Shown: positions 31,811 to 41,473 of the stretch, piece by piece | Layout: each line of letters starts with the position of its first letter | Numbering within the stretch: the stretch's first letter is position 1 | From: Diprion similis | Taxonomy: Eukaryota; Arthropoda; Insecta; Hymenoptera; Diprionidae | DNA length: 64,000 nucleotides | NCBI RefSeq assembly: GCF_021155765.1 | Contig: NC_060115.1 | Span: 13,806,493 to 13,870,492 of the forward strand | Direction of reading: 5' to 3' | The notes under the pieces: model-generated | Told to the model about the DNA's origin: nothing | The model's database searches: none | Seen by the model: the letters and a program-made list of their open reading frames with translations, nothing else | Made by a program: the position numbers and the translations under genes

Positions 31811-32188
31811 AGATCACTTTTAGCATACCGTAAGGGCGTGTGGCCACACTATACACACTGACAGACCTCTTCGCCATCTTGCTTTCTTATAATATCTATG
31901 TATATCACCTCGGTCACTTATAATGTCTGCGTATTCCACCTCTTGATAAACTGCATCTGTTTTACTCCCCTCGTGAAAACGGAAACGAGATATAAACAAT
32001 GGCAGGTGTTTAATACAGTCTGGTGGGGATCCCCTGCATGATCCGAGACATTAGATTCCTGTTAACTCTTTTCAGTTGCGTTACCAAGAGCGTTTAGCAG
32101 GGGCGGGGGAATCACACCCTTTATAATCAACCCAGACGCGAGGGTGTGTCAGTCTTGCGACAACTACGAAAGAATCCTCACGTGAACT

Positions 32189-33064
32189 ATGGCTACATCA
32201 AAATCTTCTGCACCAATGGGAAACGCGAATAAAATTTATAAAACCTTCACGAGGGCTTTAAAGAAGTCTGAAAAAAATCTTGTGCTGTCGACAACTTACG
32301 GCCTGAATAGTTCCTTTACGAAGAAAATAGTCATCGGACTCGAGTTACGGTTCGACGATCAGTTTGAGCCGGTCATCAAACTAGTCAACAACTCATCTGG
32401 GGATGTGGGATTGTCACCTTCGTCCTGGTCGAGGCTGGCGGATGAGCTGGACAACATTACTGAATACCTCGACATAGAAGGATACACCGATGCACAATGG
32501 TACTTTAATCGAATTGAGCTTGGTAACTGCCATATCGAATTGTCAACGGCACATGGCGAGCGAGCCATCAGATTCAAAGTACCTACTGATGCCGAAGTGA
32601 CTGATCCAGAGGAAAAGGAAACATTCACCACAGGCACCGGAACCCAGGACGAGAACTTCCAGTCACCCGCGAAACGCCAGAAACCGTATCAACCCACCAT
32701 AGTTATACAGAAATCCACCTTCAACGGTTTGAAAGCTATATTTGTGTGTGTCGACGAACGGTTGCAGAGGCTTCAACGTTTATGCCATTCGGTGAACGTG
32801 TGTAAGAAATCATACGTCGCGTACATAGCAGAGAAAGTGAATTTGACGCCCTATAAGGAACCGAGTCTTCATCGTATTAGGCAAATAGCGGAGAAGGAGT
32901 ACGGCGCTGCTCTGGAACACATCAGATCATCAGTGAGCACTGCCTTTGCGGAGAATTACCTCTGCATTGTCCTCCTTGAAATAACGCGTCTGTTTCCATC
33001 ATACCTCGCTGTTGAAATCAAGAAAGCCATCGAAACCGAGGACAAAGTCTTGGCCAACCTTTAA
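32189..33064 (+). CDS. Polinton plus-strand protein of unknown function
   Basis: 291 codons, ATG at 32189, uninterrupted. An N-terminal beta-rich half (FTKKIVIGLELRFDD, then VIKLVNNSS) includes a Trp-rich WSRLADELDNI block; the linker at about 140-165 is acidic with a KRQK basic patch; the C-terminal half is helical with several Cys. I do not recognise it as a known family. It is transcribed opposite to the core genes and preceded by TATAAT-like sequence at about 32120. Being intact in a copy with many dead genes makes it worth noting. Confidence 0.65.
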   Translation: MATSKSSAPMGNANKIYKTFTRALKKSEKNLVLSTTYGLNSSFTKKIVIGLELRFDDQFEPVIKLVNNSSGDVGLSPSSWSRLADELDNITEYLDIEGYTDAQWYFNRIELGNCHIELSTAHGERAIRFKVPTDAEVTDPEEKETFTTGTGTQDENFQSPAKRQKPYQPTIVIQKSTFNGLKAIFVCVDERLQRLQRLCHSVNVCKKSYVAYIAEKVNLTPYKEPSLHRIRQIAEKEYGAALEHIRSSVSTAFAENYLCIVLLEITRLFPSYLAVEIKKAIETEDKVLANL

Positions 33065-33122
33065 TCAAATTATTTCGTCGCTACCAACAAACATCGGGAT
33101 AACCCCGTGGAGACTTTTTCCA

Positions 33123-33419
33123 ATGACGACCGAGGGCAGCGTACAACTCACAATAAATCGGGAAGAAATGGCAAGCAATGTCAGTGTTACCCTAAGAATT
33201 TTTTCGTACGAAGAGGCGCAGATCAACGCTGTTACCCACCGCCAAGCGTACGCTGATGTTGTAGCTGAGTCATTGTACGCGTCCGAAGAACAACCTTATC
33301 CGTGGCTGATACTGACATTACTGGTGACTGCTATAATTATTATAGGTATAGTGGTAATGTGGGGCGCCATAACCATGACGAATAAAAATATCTTGCTCCA
33401 GCAACAAGCAAACGTTTAG
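33123..33419 (+). CDS. Single-span membrane protein of Polinton
   Basis: 98 codons from ATG 33123; the frame is open to 33012 but lacks a better start. The N-terminal 60 residues are polar (VQLTINREEMASNVSVTLRI), and a strong membrane span follows (WLILTLLVTAIIIIGIVVMW) with a short tail. It starts 58 bases after the previous gene on the same strand, so the two may be co-transcribed. Function unknown; a virion-membrane or host-membrane role is speculation. Confidence 0.55.
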   Translation: MTTEGSVQLTINREEMASNVSVTLRIFSYEEAQINAVTHRQAYADVVAESLYASEEQPYPWLILTLLVTAIIIIGIVVMWGAITMTNKNILLQQQANV

Positions 33420-33464
33420 TGATAACTCTTATATTATTTGTATATGTATCACCTGAATAAACCT

Positions 33465-33590
33465 GCATTTATTTGTATCCGTAATGTCTGAATAAATCTG
33501 TAATAAGTTTAATTTGTATACGCCGTCGTGTCGTCTTTGTTTCCATTTTCTTATCCATCCGCATCCTCGTATAAGTATATATATATATAT
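33465..33590 (-). repeat. Polinton right terminal inverted repeat, inner part
   Basis: Inverse of 16288-16422: TGTCTGAATAAATCTGTAAT and TTATCCATCCGCATCCTCGT are shared. It ends in an AT dinucleotide run where the LTR element inserted. Confidence 0.9.
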
Positions 33591-33874
33591 TGTTACAAAG
33601 GGTAAAATCACCCGCTTTACCCCCTTTTCTAATGATCTAGTAGTCGGCATGTGACGCAAGAAAACTAAGTCTTCTTATGTCATCAAATGAATAAGGTTGC
33701 TGCGTCAACCGCTATTATTGTAAAAACAGATCTGTTTCAGACTTTGAGCTGATAACACGTTCTTTACCCCAAATACATTTTACTCAAAGCATATTTCTCA
33801 TTTAGCGCCTTTTAATTGCTCACCTAACTAAGCTTCTTACCCTCGTTTTATTCGTTACACCAAAAAGTGTAACA
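33591..33874 (+). repeat. 5' LTR
   Basis: 284 bp, identical by eye to 36595-36878. Confidence 0.92.
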
Positions 33875-33875
33875 C

Positions 33876-33894
33876 TGGTGTCAGAAGTGGGATT
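33876..33894 (+). promoter_or_regulatory. tRNA-Leu primer-binding site
   Basis: TGGTGTCAGAAGTGGGATT is complementary to the 3' end of a second tRNA-Leu isoacceptor plus CCA. The match stops after about 19 bases, the normal length. Confidence 0.8.
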
Positions 33895-33938
33895 TAAAGC
33901 TTTTCTTTCGTGAGTCAATTCAGTGCGCGAATTTGAAG

Positions 33939-35180
33939 ATGAGTGTCAGTCGTTCGATCCGCTCACGCCGCCGGGAAAGTTGTGGAGATAGCCCCTCACT
34001 GAGAGGAGACCTACAAATTCCCGAGCCAATTTTTGCGGCTCCAGAAGCTGCACCGACGGTGACCCCTGTTACAACACCTTCAACGCCCACCGTCACCGCT
34101 TTAGACCTTCTGAAGGTTCTTCAGGCTCAACAGGAAGCCACAGAGAAACAACGTGAAGCAGCTGAACGTCATCAGCAGCATCTGATGGATCTTCTACAGG
34201 AACAACAAGAACAGCGTCGACTGGATCGCGAGGCCCAGACACGCTCAGAAACACAAATCATCGAGCTATTCCAATCCACAGTGTCGGCTCTTCAAGCTAA
34301 AAATCAAGCTCAGGAGTCTGGAGAACCGGTCGCTACTCCCAGAGTTTCCCCGGTACCCACTCCCAGGATGGTTCCTATCCCGATACCCCGGACTTCTCCT
34401 CGCCAGATCTTTTCGGATCAGGCTCCCCAGGATTCAAGGTCTGTCCCTTTTATTAGAGAACTTGACTGTTCTCCGATTTCGAGACCTAGAATAATAACCG
34501 AGACCTACTTTCCCGAGCCACCATCAAATGCTCAACCTCATTTCCCACAATCAAATCAAATAGATAATCAGAGAGTATTCCAAGTCCCCTCTCAAACATG
34601 TGAAAAACCTATCTGTGCGTTAAAACCGCCTATTTTTGACGGAAAAATTCCGTGGGCAGAATATGAAAGACAATTTAATACAATTGCTAGACATAATCAA
34701 TGGGACTCCGCCATGAAAGCTCATAGCCTTGCCTCTTGTCTTAGAACGCCAGCTTTGAATGTATTGACAGCTTTGTCAGAAGAAGAAATTTCTGACTTCG
34801 AAAAGCTCAGCTCCGCGTTGAAATTAAGATACGGTAATGATCATTTGACAAAATTATATACTGCTCAATTACAAACTAGGAGACAAGGACGAGACGAAGA
34901 CCTTGCCTCTCTCGGACAAGACATAGAGCGACTGTCGCGAATAGCTTTGCCAGACCACGAACCGTCACGTAATATTTTAGCGACACAAGCTTTTTTAAAC
35001 GCTATTAACGACCCGGAAGTTAAAATGGCCGTTGGAACGTCGGGTTTAACTTCCTTACGAGAGGCAATGGCCAAAGCTCTCGAGGTGGAGGCCATGCGAA
35101 AACAATATTTTGGAGCGAGCAGACTCCGCCAAGTACAGGTGGATAATAACAAAACAAGGGGCTTTATTGAATTTTATTAA
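33939..35180 (+). CDS. gag: Ty3/Gypsy Gag, C-terminally truncated
   Basis: 413 codons from ATG 33939. Residues 60-130 form a Gln/Glu-rich coiled coil, 140-230 are Pro-rich, and the capsid-like domain follows (PPIFDGKIPWAEYERQFNTI, then LASCLRTPALNVL and LSSALKLRYG). It stops after KTRGFIEFY without the zinc knuckle. This should assemble particles with a helper element. Intact up to the truncation. Confidence 0.85.
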   Translation: MSVSRSIRSRRRESCGDSPSLRGDLQIPEPIFAAPEAAPTVTPVTTPSTPTVTALDLLKVLQAQQEATEKQREAAERHQQHLMDLLQEQQEQRRLDREAQTRSETQIIELFQSTVSALQAKNQAQESGEPVATPRVSPVPTPRMVPIPIPRTSPRQIFSDQAPQDSRSVPFIRELDCSPISRPRIITETYFPEPPSNAQPHFPQSNQIDNQRVFQVPSQTCEKPICALKPPIFDGKIPWAEYERQFNTIARHNQWDSAMKAHSLASCLRTPALNVLTALSEEEISDFEKLSSALKLRYGNDHLTKLYTAQLQTRRQGRDEDLASLGQDIERLSRIALPDHEPSRNILATQAFLNAINDPEVKMAVGTSGLTSLREAMAKALEVEAMRKQYFGASRLRQVQVDNNKTRGFIEFY

Positions 35181-36594
35181 ATACCGTAAAAAAGATAACT
35201 GATTTCGAAAATTTTAATTAAAGCAGTTTTTACCGCTTGACATTGGTTACAGCCGGAAGTAGATTTAATAATATTACAAAGAGAGAAATGGCATCGGCTG
35301 CATTCCGCTCCTACACCCCTATGTGTGACGTGTAGGATCACTTCCTTAGCGGGAACTCCTCTAAAAAAAAAAAAAAAATTATTAAATAAATATATAAATA
35401 TATAAAAAAAAAAAAAGGGGGGAAGAAACTCACGTCCGACAACCCCCGCAGACGAATCCTGCTTTGCCTTCTTCTTTAAACGCATGCAAATTGCCACATG
35501 ACATTTTGATCCACTCTTTATTGAAGAATTCTTCCACTTTTAACTCAGTTAATTTATTCAGTCCCTCAAAATTGATTGACCCGGCCAAAACTCCGGCATT
35601 GATGTTGTTGTGATTTGTTGACATGTCCATGATGTTTGAAAGGTTTCATAGATCTGGGTTGTTTGATTTGAACTAATTGTTACATTAACTCTTTTGTTTT
35701 TCTTGTCGATTTTGTTTCCTTCTAGAAGCTTTTCTTCACCAATCGAACTTTGAGACGAATAGGCTTCGCTTTATTAAAAACATGAACAGAGCCGCGATTG
35801 TTATTTTTCATGGTCGATAAGCGATTATTTGATTTTCACATTTTTCTAACCCATGTGTCAGTTTTTGTCAGCACTTTTTCAGGTTGTTTTATGACGTAAC
35901 CTGATTTTCCTTTACCTTCTCCTGGTATTTGAGGATGACTGAAGGCCCCGATTTTAAAGAAACACTCAACGATAATCCAGATAAGATCGTTTATTTTCTC
36001 TTTTAAAAATAATAAAATTTATACGATCCGTGCTTTTCTCAAATTCGCTTAGCGAATTCGGATTGGTCTGCCTTCACTCACGTTTGTCCTCCCAATCTAG
36101 GGTGTGCAGTTTCCGAAAGAATTCGGGACCGGCTCGCCTCCTTTCCTCTCCCTCGTTCCCGAAGGTTGAGAAGAAGCCCTAAAAACCTCCTAAGGCCACC
36201 GTCGATTTAGACTTCTGTTGGAACCTCTCCTGTTTCCGTGGTCCTTTTCCCGGATCATTTTGACCAAATTTGGATTTTCCTGATTTCCGGAATTTGGAAA
36301 CTGGCCGCTCCTTTGGATTTTACACGAAGCTATACACTACACACTTTTTACACTGACCTTTGTGAAAACACGGCACATAAAATTTTGAAAATTCAGTTCA
36401 ATGCTTGACTATCTGCTCAAGGTTTTCTGTGGTTTACCTTGAGACTGTGGGCAAATGCCAGATAGCAGAAAGGGAGTCTTTGAATTTTTAGAGCCACAGC
36501 TCCGACTCACCTTCAAGCGTCGTATGCTAGATCAAGATCGTTATTGTTTTAATTTGTTCGAGTCGGGACGACTCTTTTCCTCAGGGGGGAGTAG
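35181..36594 (-). other. Filler of the LTR element, with antisense coding-like pieces
   Basis: No gypsy pol is present. On the minus strand a frame at 35430-35630 (MDMSTNHNNINAGVLAGSIN onward) ends with a GTGAGT donor, and a pyrimidine tract plus TTTTAG acceptor near 35364 leads to a Cys-rich piece (ECSRCHFSLC, GCNQC). Further upstream the minus strand reads SKFRKSGKSKFGQNDPGKGP and HPQIPGEGKGKSGYVIKQPE, with stops between. These may be fragments of a captured transcript or of another element. A/T homopolymers lie at 35362-35416. Confidence 0.35.
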
Positions 36595-36874
36595 TGTTAC
36601 AAAGGGTAAAATCACCCGCTTTACCCCCTTTTCTAATGATCTAGTAGTCGGCATGTGACGCAAGAAAACTAAGTCTTCTTATGTCATCAAATGAATAAGG
36701 TTGCTGCGTCAACCGCTATTATTGTAAAAACAGATCTGTTTCAGACTTTGAGCTGATAACACGTTCTTTACCCCAAATACATTTTACTCAAAGCATATTT
36801 CTCATTTAGCGCCTTTTAATTGCTCACCTAACTAAGCTTCTTACCCTCGTTTTATTCGTTACACCAAAAAGTGT

Positions 36875-36878
<4 letters not shown>
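36595..36878 (+). repeat. 3' LTR
   Basis: 284 bp, identical to 33591-33874, preceded by the polypurine tract at 36581-36594. Confidence 0.92.
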
Positions 36879-36918
<40 letters not shown>

Positions 36919-37546
36919 AAGTACGACCATAGTTTAACATTAGAAAAGCATGTCTACATTTTCCAAGTATAAGCAAGCCTTAAGGTAAATACTGACAGCC
37001 TTCGCATAGAGTCCGGAATCAGTTTTGCTGGTCAGGGGTCGCGGGGTAGGGGAACAACACCCGAAAATCGCTTCTGGTCAAGGGGGTAGCGGGGAAAGGG
37101 TTGACGGGCCATAGAAGCCTCTAGGCGAAAATCGCTCGTAGGCAAGGGGTGACGGGGAACAGGAATGATGTCCCAAAATCCACTCCTTGGTAACGGGGTG
37201 GCGTGGGGAAGGGGTATGCGCCCCAAAGTCACTCCTAGGCGAGGGGCGACGGGCGAAGGGGTACGCGTCCCAAAATCCGCTCCTAGGTGAGGGGCGGCGG
37301 GGGAAGGGGTATGCGTCCCAAAATCCACTCCTAGGCGAGGGGCGGCGGGGGAAGGGGTATGCGTCCCAAAATCCGCTCCTATGCGAGGGGCGACGGGGAA
37401 GGGGAACGCGTCCCAAAGTCACTCCTAGGCGAGGGGTGGCGGGGGAAGGGGAACGCGCCCCAAAGTCACTCCTAGGCGAGGGGCTGGGGCCAGAGAGGGG
37501 TGGGAGGGGGGTTTGTTGTGACGCCCCAAAGTGCCCCCATACTACT
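36879..37546 (-). repeat. Polinton right terminal inverted repeat, outer part
   Basis: Inverse of the outer left TIR; it holds about six units of the 55-bp minisatellite, more than the left copy, and an (AT)n tract at its inner end. It ends GTGCCCCCATACTACT, followed by TGCTAA. Confidence 0.9.
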
Positions 37547-38240
37547 TGCTAATATGCAGACAATAGTACCGGAGGGAGTCGGAGACCTAGTATGGATTGA
37601 TTTTTTCGGACCGTTACCGGCCAGTCAAGGCAATTACCGTGGTTGATTGGTTACAATAGATGCTTTTAGTGAATATGTTGAACTATACCCGATGCGTATC
37701 GCCAATGCGCAGTCCACCATCCGATGCATTTTTGAAAAGTATATTCCTGAATTAGGGAAAACACAGCAAGTTACAGTTTGATCACGAGACGCAGTTCACT
37801 TAGACACTGGTTGAATAAGTTAAAACAGGAAGGGATAATTCCCGTATTTTCGTCGATAAGACACCCGCAAGAGAACATTGTAAAAAGAGTAAATAGAGAA
37901 ATCGGTAGATTTTTCAGAATATTTTTAACAAACAAGCACACTGATTGGATCAAATGGCTAGGGGTAATAGAAACGTGCATGAATGAAATTAAGCACAATA
38001 CCACAGAATACGCACCTTGCGAGCTGCAACTAAATCAAAAACCTACTAGAATCAAGGAAAATTGGCTAATGATAAAAAAGGAAAATATTCCACTAAATTC
38101 AAAGTTAGAGATTGCGAAAAGAAATATAAACGGAAAAGGAAAAAGGAGAGCCGTTTGATATGACGCAGCACGCCAGATGTCACATTTCGACATAGGCCAT
38201 CTAGTGTTAGTAAAAGCTCTCAACGCATCAGATTACACAG
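37547..38240 (+). pseudogene. pol: Ty3/Gypsy integrase, core and C-terminal part
   Basis: This continues the gene cut at 15506. It reads GVGDLVWIDFFGPLPASQG (first Asp), a stop within the next line, then a block around 37790-38158 with HPQENIVKRVNREIGRFFR, which holds the catalytic Glu. The last part (HFDIGHLVLVKALNASDYTD) is the C-terminal DNA-binding region. Several stops and shifts are present. A small DNA element interrupts it at 38241, and the tail resumes at 38911. Confidence 0.8.
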
Positions 38241-38910
38241 ACGAATCTGAAGTCAAAAATCTGGGGTCAAACTGCAAAAACGGAGAAAAATAAAAAAACC
38301 GATAAAATCCATGATCTAGAAGTGTTTTCAGTATGTTATGATGAAATTGCAGTTTCTGCTTTGTTTCTCTCTGTAGTATCCATCAGTGATTGGCAAATAT
38401 GATTACTTGCCAGTTATTGTGTCGTTGAAGTCTTTTATCGAAGTGTGTACCAAATTTTTACGTAACACCAAGGATGCTGATTACGAAAATATTGTGGCCA
38501 ATATGATCGCAAACCTTCAGCGTTCAGGTTGCCTGATGAATTTAAAACTTCACTTTCTTGATTCGCATCTCAACCACTTTTCAGAGAACAACAGAGACTT
38601 TAGTGAAGAGCAAGGAGAGAGATTTCATCAAGATCTCAAAGAATTTGAACGGCGATTTCAGGGGCAGTGGGGAGTAATATGTTTGCAGATCACTGCTGGA
38701 TGCTACAAAGAGAAACTGAACAGAGAGGAAAAAAGCATAGCAGAAATCCGTTGCACAGGTCATTTGAAGAGAAAAGTGCCAGCAAACGACGGAAATTATA
38801 AGATTGTAATTATCATGTGGAAAAAAATTATTAGATCGGAGATTTTATCGGTTTCTTTGATTTTTCTCCGTTTTTTGCAGTTTGACCCCCAATTTTGACT
38901 TCAGATTCGT
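38241..38910 (+). mobile_element. Small TIR element with transposon-type ORF
   Basis: Inverted ends of about 70 bp (ACGAATCTGAAGTCAAAA and GGTCAAACTGCAAAAACGG, repeated inverted at 38845-38910). Inside, 38386-38898 is open and reads LKLHFLDSHLNHFSENNRDF followed by SEEQGERFHQDLKEFERRFQG, a pattern frequent in insect repeat-derived proteins whose parent transposon I cannot name. The open frame runs into the right TIR, so the protein is truncated. A CAG trinucleotide flanks both sides with a small gap and may be the TSD. Confidence 0.6.
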
Positions 38911-39141
38911 ATTCAGCGGTAAACATACGTCGGAAAATTTTTGTCGAACACCCAGCACAGACCACTTTTTTTTGTGGACCTGTGTTATCAAAATAAGAAA
39001 ATAGGGAAGTTTTTTGCCCTCTACGAAGGTCCCTATCGAATAAAGAAAGAATAGCACAAGCTTCACTTGTCTTAGAGAATCCTGTGACTGGCGTAGAGCA
39101 CGGAAAATTTCATGTAAATATGTTTGAAATGTATAAAACTT
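38911..39141 (+). pseudogene. pol: Ty3/Gypsy integrase tail
   Basis: After the small element the integrase C-terminus continues in broken frames (readable as a KFFALYEGPYRI-like strand and HGKFHVNM...FEMYKT before a stop at about 39141). No env or LTR could be identified between here and the mariner at 39484. Confidence 0.55.
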
Positions 39142-39483
39142 AGATATTGCAAACGTCCTACGCTTCCAATTCAGAAAAACACTTTCAAGTGCAAATGGAA
39201 AAATTTCAAATCAAGCCATAGCAAAAGAACTGGGCGGTTAGATTTTGCGAAGGATAGAAAAACAATAAACAACAGTAGGGTTATCTCGTGGTCGCGAGTT
39301 CAAACATCAAAACATCACTTTGGCAACGCGGGAACATTGGGAACCAGAGATGATCACAACCGAGGTTATATAAAGGGTTGACCTGTGAAGAAAAGTCAAT
39401 TGTCAAACATTCAAACAGGTGACAGTGAGAAATGGAGAAAGCGAAATGTTATAGTGTGCTAAAGAATATAATGATGGATTATA

Positions 39484-41471
39484 CAGGGTGGTCCATTTAA
39501 CTCTGGCATCCCGAATAACTTGGTTATTACCGATTGTACAGAAAATTACTCAATAAATAAGTGGTTGCATTTGAAGGGGGAAAATGAGTTTTGGAGGTGA
39601 ATGTCATCTGAAGGTAATTTCTTCTGAGTTTCAGTGGTCGCGATGTTTTTTCAAACGGGATTACATATTTTCTTGCTCAGTGTGAGAAAGCTGACATTAA
39701 AACGCGTCCAACCATGTGCAACGACATGACCTTCAAATGATCTTCGGCCCCAAAATTCATGATTGAATGATGGAAATGGGAATTCAAGGAGAATGAATTG
39801 TATGGGGTCGTTTAATATTTCTTTCGCGTAGTTTATTTTATTAAATGCTCAAAATGCTCAAAAAAGGGCCTGATCAAACAACCGTAGTGATCGAATACTT
39901 TACTACTCAGTAATGTTTACAAACATCGTAGGTTGTATGAGACTAGGTTCTGACATTTTTGATCATGGATGATGTTCGTTTGATTTATCCAGTCCAATTC
40001 GGAATGCTTGAGAGTACTTACTGTGAAACCCTCTACATACATTGTAGACTTATTTGTAAAAAATTTCACGCAATTAGAAAAAATTGATATGGTGTTCTGT
40101 TATGGCGAAGCGGGGTAAAGTTCAGTACAAGCATGTACGCTCTATGCAGCAAAGTATCCAGACAGAGTACTCCCGGTTCGTAGTACTATGGACAACGTAA
40201 TCAAATTATTTCGCGAAACAGGTAGTGTTCAAACAGCTGAAAGAAATGGCGTTAAAACTCTAAACTCACGAAGGAGCAGAAATCGCTGTTTTGGCAGCCG
40301 TAAGAGTGGATCCACATGTAAGTTCGCGACAAATTGCCAGATATCCTGGTATTTCCAAATCTAGTATTCTACGAATACTAAAACGTCATAAGTTCCACCC
40401 ATACCACATTTCAATGCATCAGGACCTTGAAGAACAGGATTTTCAAAATCGAATCAATTTTTGTCGTTGGGCACAAGGGCAATTACAGGCCGATGAACGT
40501 TTCTTCGAAAACGTTTTATTTAGTGATGAGTCAACTTTCACAAACCATGGCGAGGTAAATACGCACAATATGCATTATTGGTCGGAACAAAATCCGAGAT
40601 GGCTTCGAACAGTCGTTCATCAGCGTCCATGAAGTGTAAATGTGTGGTGTGGCATATGGAACGATCGAATTATCGGTCCATTTTTCATTGACGGGAATCT
40701 GAATGGACAAAAATACGCTGACATGTTAACTGACCAGTTACCGGAATTATTAGAGGATATCCCATTAGAAGATCGTCAACTGATGTGGTATCAACACGAT
40801 GGTTGCCCAGCACATTTTGCACACATATCACGTGCTGTACTAAACCGAAAATTTCCCGGAAAATGGATTGGTCGAGGAGCACGAGTTTGTTGGCCCGCCC
40901 GTTCTCCTGACTTGACACCTCTCGATTTCTTTCTCTGGGGAATGATCGAGGACATTGTGTACCGAGACGACGTCCCAACAACACGGATAAAGGAACGTAT
41001 CATCAATGTGTGTGCAAGTATTACTCCGGTAATGATAAGTAGAGCTAGGCAATCCTTCATTATGCGTATTGACAAGTGTATTCAGGTCAATGGACAACAT
41101 TTTGAGCATTTGATAAAATAAACTATGCGAAAGAAATATTAAACGACCCCATACAATTCATTCTCCTTGAATTTCCATTTCCATCATTCAATCATGAATT
41201 TTGGGGCCGAAGGTCATTTGAAGGTCATGTTGTTGCACATGGTTGGACGCGTTTTAACGTCAGCTTTCTCACAGTGAGCAAGAAAATATGTAATCCCATT
41301 TGAACAAACATCGCGACCACCGAAATCTTAGAAGATATGACCTTCAGATGACATTCACCTCCAAAACTCATTTTCCCCCTTCAAATGCAACAACTTACCT
41401 ACTGAGTAATTTTCTGTACAATCGGTAATAACCAAGTTATTCGGGATGCCAGAGTTAAATGGACCACCCTG
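39484..41471 (+). mobile_element. Mariner-like element with long TIRs (DD41D)
   Basis: CAGGGTGGTCCATTTAACTC and its inverse bound the element, with TA on each side (39482-39483 and 41472-41473). The TIRs are about 360 bp long and only slightly diverged. It encodes one transposase relic. Length 1988 bp. The spacing of the catalytic residues (41 residues between the second and third Asp) places it in the rosa-like DD41D branch of the IS630/Tc1/mariner superfamily. Confidence 0.88.
40107..41121 (+). pseudogene. DD41D mariner-like transposase
   Basis: The N-terminal helix-turn-helix part is in broken frames from about 40107 to 40290. The frame 40291-40632 holds DPHVSSRQIARYPGISKSSI (second HTH) and the first Asp in NVLFSDESTF, then a TGA at 40633. 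The same frame continues at 40642-41121 with the second Asp in WYQHDGCPAHF and the third in RSPDLTPLDFFLWG. Counting gives 41 residues between the last two Asp. At least two shifts and one stop make it inactive. Confidence 0.88.
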
Positions 41472-41473
41472 TA

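Larger units (their letters stand above)
33591..36878 (+). mobile_element. Young Gypsy-type LTR element, gag only
   Basis: The two 284-bp LTRs (33591-33874 and 36595-36878) read identical throughout, begin TGTTAC and end GTAACA. A tRNA-Leu primer site and a polypurine tract (TCAGGGGGGAGTAG) border the interior. Only a truncated gag is present; pol is absent, so it is a non-autonomous derivative needing enzymes in trans. It inserted in the (AT)n tract of the Polinton right TIR, so the TSD cannot be told from the repeat. Identical LTRs mean a very recent insertion. Confidence 0.92.
15507..37546. mobile_element. Polinton/Maverick (virus-like DNA transposon)
   Basis: Ends are inverted (AGTAGTATGGGGGCAC outward) and flanked by TGCTAA. 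Inside are protease, MCP, PX-like, minor capsid, retroviral-type integrase, packaging ATPase and protein-primed DNA polymerase B genes, all on the minus strand, with two plus-strand genes near the right end. That is the full hallmark set of Polintons, which can be virion-forming (adintovirus-like). It inserted into the integrase gene of a Ty3/Gypsy element. The length is 22.0 kb, of which about 3.3 kb is a later LTR element. Coding parts are clearly GC-richer than the flanks, a sign of separate origin. Several genes carry single stops or frameshifts. Confidence 0.95.
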
